This document shows, in pieces, positions 5,483 to 5,623 of a stretch of DNA of 5,623 nt. A model generated the notes under the pieces. It made no database searches. It saw nothing but the letters and a program-made list of their open reading frames with translations, and was not told the DNA's origin. Source of the DNA: CAYWNK01 sp047639615 (lineage in GTDB: Bacteria; Planctomycetota; UBA1135; GCA-002686595); contig JBLIOL010000341.1 of assembly GCA_047639615.1 (NCBI GenBank), forward strand, positions 1 through 5,623, written 5' to 3'. The position numbers and the translations under genes are program-made. Every line of letters begins with the position of its first letter. The stretch's first letter is position 1.

Positions 5483-5623
5483 GAGGCCCGCATAATTTCT
5501 CACGCCGAGGCCATAGGATCCCCTGACCAGCCTGATAACCGCGAATTGCTCCCCGCCGACTGGACCTCTGGGTCTACCCGGTCCATATTCGCGGCCGATC
5601 GGGGCCCCCGCCCCCATCACTCC

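Noticed and set aside
5387..5620. 78-codon N-terminal extension of the DGPF protein
   Set aside because: The frame is open, but the extension is Gly/Pro/Arg-rich, has no family counterpart and overlaps the TGTCGA-N17-CGTC promoter and leader hairpin. ATG 5386 matches the family start.

Overview
The window is GC-rich and reads as chromosomal housekeeping DNA of a Gram-negative (diderm) bacterium that makes LPS. Two enzymes of the Kdo pathway (KdsD, KdsC) sit next to the start of an LptC-like LPS-export protein. The pairing of an M50 site-2 protease with scpA, plus an ECF42-type sigma factor, would fit Myxococcota or another deltaproteobacterial, planctomycete or Gemmatimonadota-like lineage. 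The sequence alone does not settle the taxon. No mobile element, tRNA, rRNA or CRISPR array is visible.

Region 1 (1-2031, minus strand) is an LPS-core operon transcribed kdsD -> kdsC -> lptC-like. The genes overlap (ATGA between kdsD and kdsC, TAGTG between kdsC and lptC), which suggests translational coupling. The lptC-like gene runs off the left edge. KdsD makes arabinose 5-phosphate from ribulose 5-phosphate. KdsC dephosphorylates Kdo-8-phosphate, the product of condensing arabinose 5-phosphate with PEP. The LptC-like protein would belong to the Lpt bridge that carries finished LPS to the outer membrane.

Region 2 (2032-2239) is a divergent intergenic region with a candidate -10 box for the kdsD operon. 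Region 3 (2240-3794, plus strand) is a two-gene unit: an intramembrane M50 (site-2) protease and scpA, the kleisin of the SMC condensin. No scpB follows.

Region 4 (3791-5386, minus strand) is an ECF42 module: a DGPF/YciI-like protein followed 9 bp later by an ECF42-type sigma factor with the long C-terminal extension. It is preceded by a well-placed ECF-type promoter (TGTCGA-N17-CGTC), so autoregulation is likely. The sigma gene has an in-frame TAG at codon 35, inside sigma region 2, although both sides are otherwise intact. It is a fresh pseudogene, a sequence error or an unusual readthrough case. The sigma gene and scpA converge and share a palindromic CTAG as both stop codons, leaving no space for a terminator. 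The right end (5483-5623) has no gene I can support.

Five of the six visible stop codons are TAG (the exception is kdsD, TGA), so TAG is an ordinary stop here. That argues against wholesale recoding of the internal TAG.
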